A stretch of 64,000 nucleotides of DNA from contig NZ_LT964739.1 of assembly GCF_900240265.1 (NCBI RefSeq), forward strand, positions 1,540,304 to 1,604,303. Direction: 5' to 3'. Below are positions 63,993 to 64,000 of this stretch, piece by piece (the first letter of the stretch is position 1; the number at the start of each line of letters is the position of its first letter). The notes beneath the pieces were generated by a model. That model was not told the DNA's origin. It made no database searches and worked only from the letters and a program-made list of their open reading frames with translations. The DNA is from Galactobacillus timonensis. GTDB taxonomy: Bacteria > Bacillota_I > Bacilli_A > Erysipelotrichales > Erysipelotrichaceae. The translations under genes were made by a program, and so were the position numbers.

Positions 63993-64000
63993 GTGCTTCA

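Overview
The window looks like a chromosomal segment of a low-to-mid GC Firmicute, most likely a member of the Erysipelotrichales. This is inferred from the rplJ-rplL-methyltransferase-rpoB-rpoC order, an unusually long RpoB with an expanded beta lobe, Firmicute-type genes (DarA/PstA-like c-di-AMP receptor, DUF951, SCIFF ranthipeptide pair, T-box leader) and strong GGAGG ribosome binding sites. No taxonomic search was possible. No rRNA or tRNA gene was recognised.

Layout. 1-4.8 kb: a plus-strand housekeeping run (end of a D,D-carboxypeptidase, holin-like membrane protein, HAD phosphatase, dtd, folD, DUF951, ychF, c-di-AMP receptor). 4.9-9.9 kb: pyridoxamine kinase, a MocR-type regulator with a replaced C-terminus and no PLP lysine, a MATE exporter and a nucleoside kinase. 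9.9-19.9 kb: ribosomal protein and RNA polymerase operon with an L10-type leader. 20-24.9 kb: small metabolic and stress genes, mostly on the minus strand, including a divergent U32-like protein and a Crp/Fnr regulator. 25-27.5 kb: iron alcohol dehydrogenase, GNAT and the wreck of a flavoprotein reductase.

27.5-37.4 kb is the main defence locus: a MATE exporter 5 bp upstream of a complete type II Wadjet system (jetA, jetB, jetC, jetD), followed by a DUF1893 gene that overlaps jetD by 29 bp. 37.5-44.2 kb: a GH5 glycosidase, the class I ribonucleotide reductase genes nrdA-nrdB, and a PEPCK/HprK-fold protein. 44.2-45.4 kb: a dead ABC exporter. 45.4-49.4 kb: GNAT, an Orn/Lys/Arg-type decarboxylase and a complete IS1182-family element. 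49.4-55 kb: the SCIFF peptide and its radical SAM maturase, an aminotransferase, and a polar amino-acid ABC transporter under a T-box riboswitch whose best specifier candidate is CGC (Arg). 55-62.4 kb: alpha/beta hydrolase, DUF2804, ilvE, another MATE exporter, efp, an SDR and a methionine gamma-lyase-like protein.

62.4-64 kb holds an apparently intact IscB RNA-guided nuclease gene. Its 5' flank folds into several perfect hairpins plus a 7-bp loop-loop complement, as expected of an omega RNA. The element sits directly against the start codon of the lyase gene. The most promising material for follow-up is the Wadjet plus DUF1893 plus MATE operon and the IscB/omega RNA unit.
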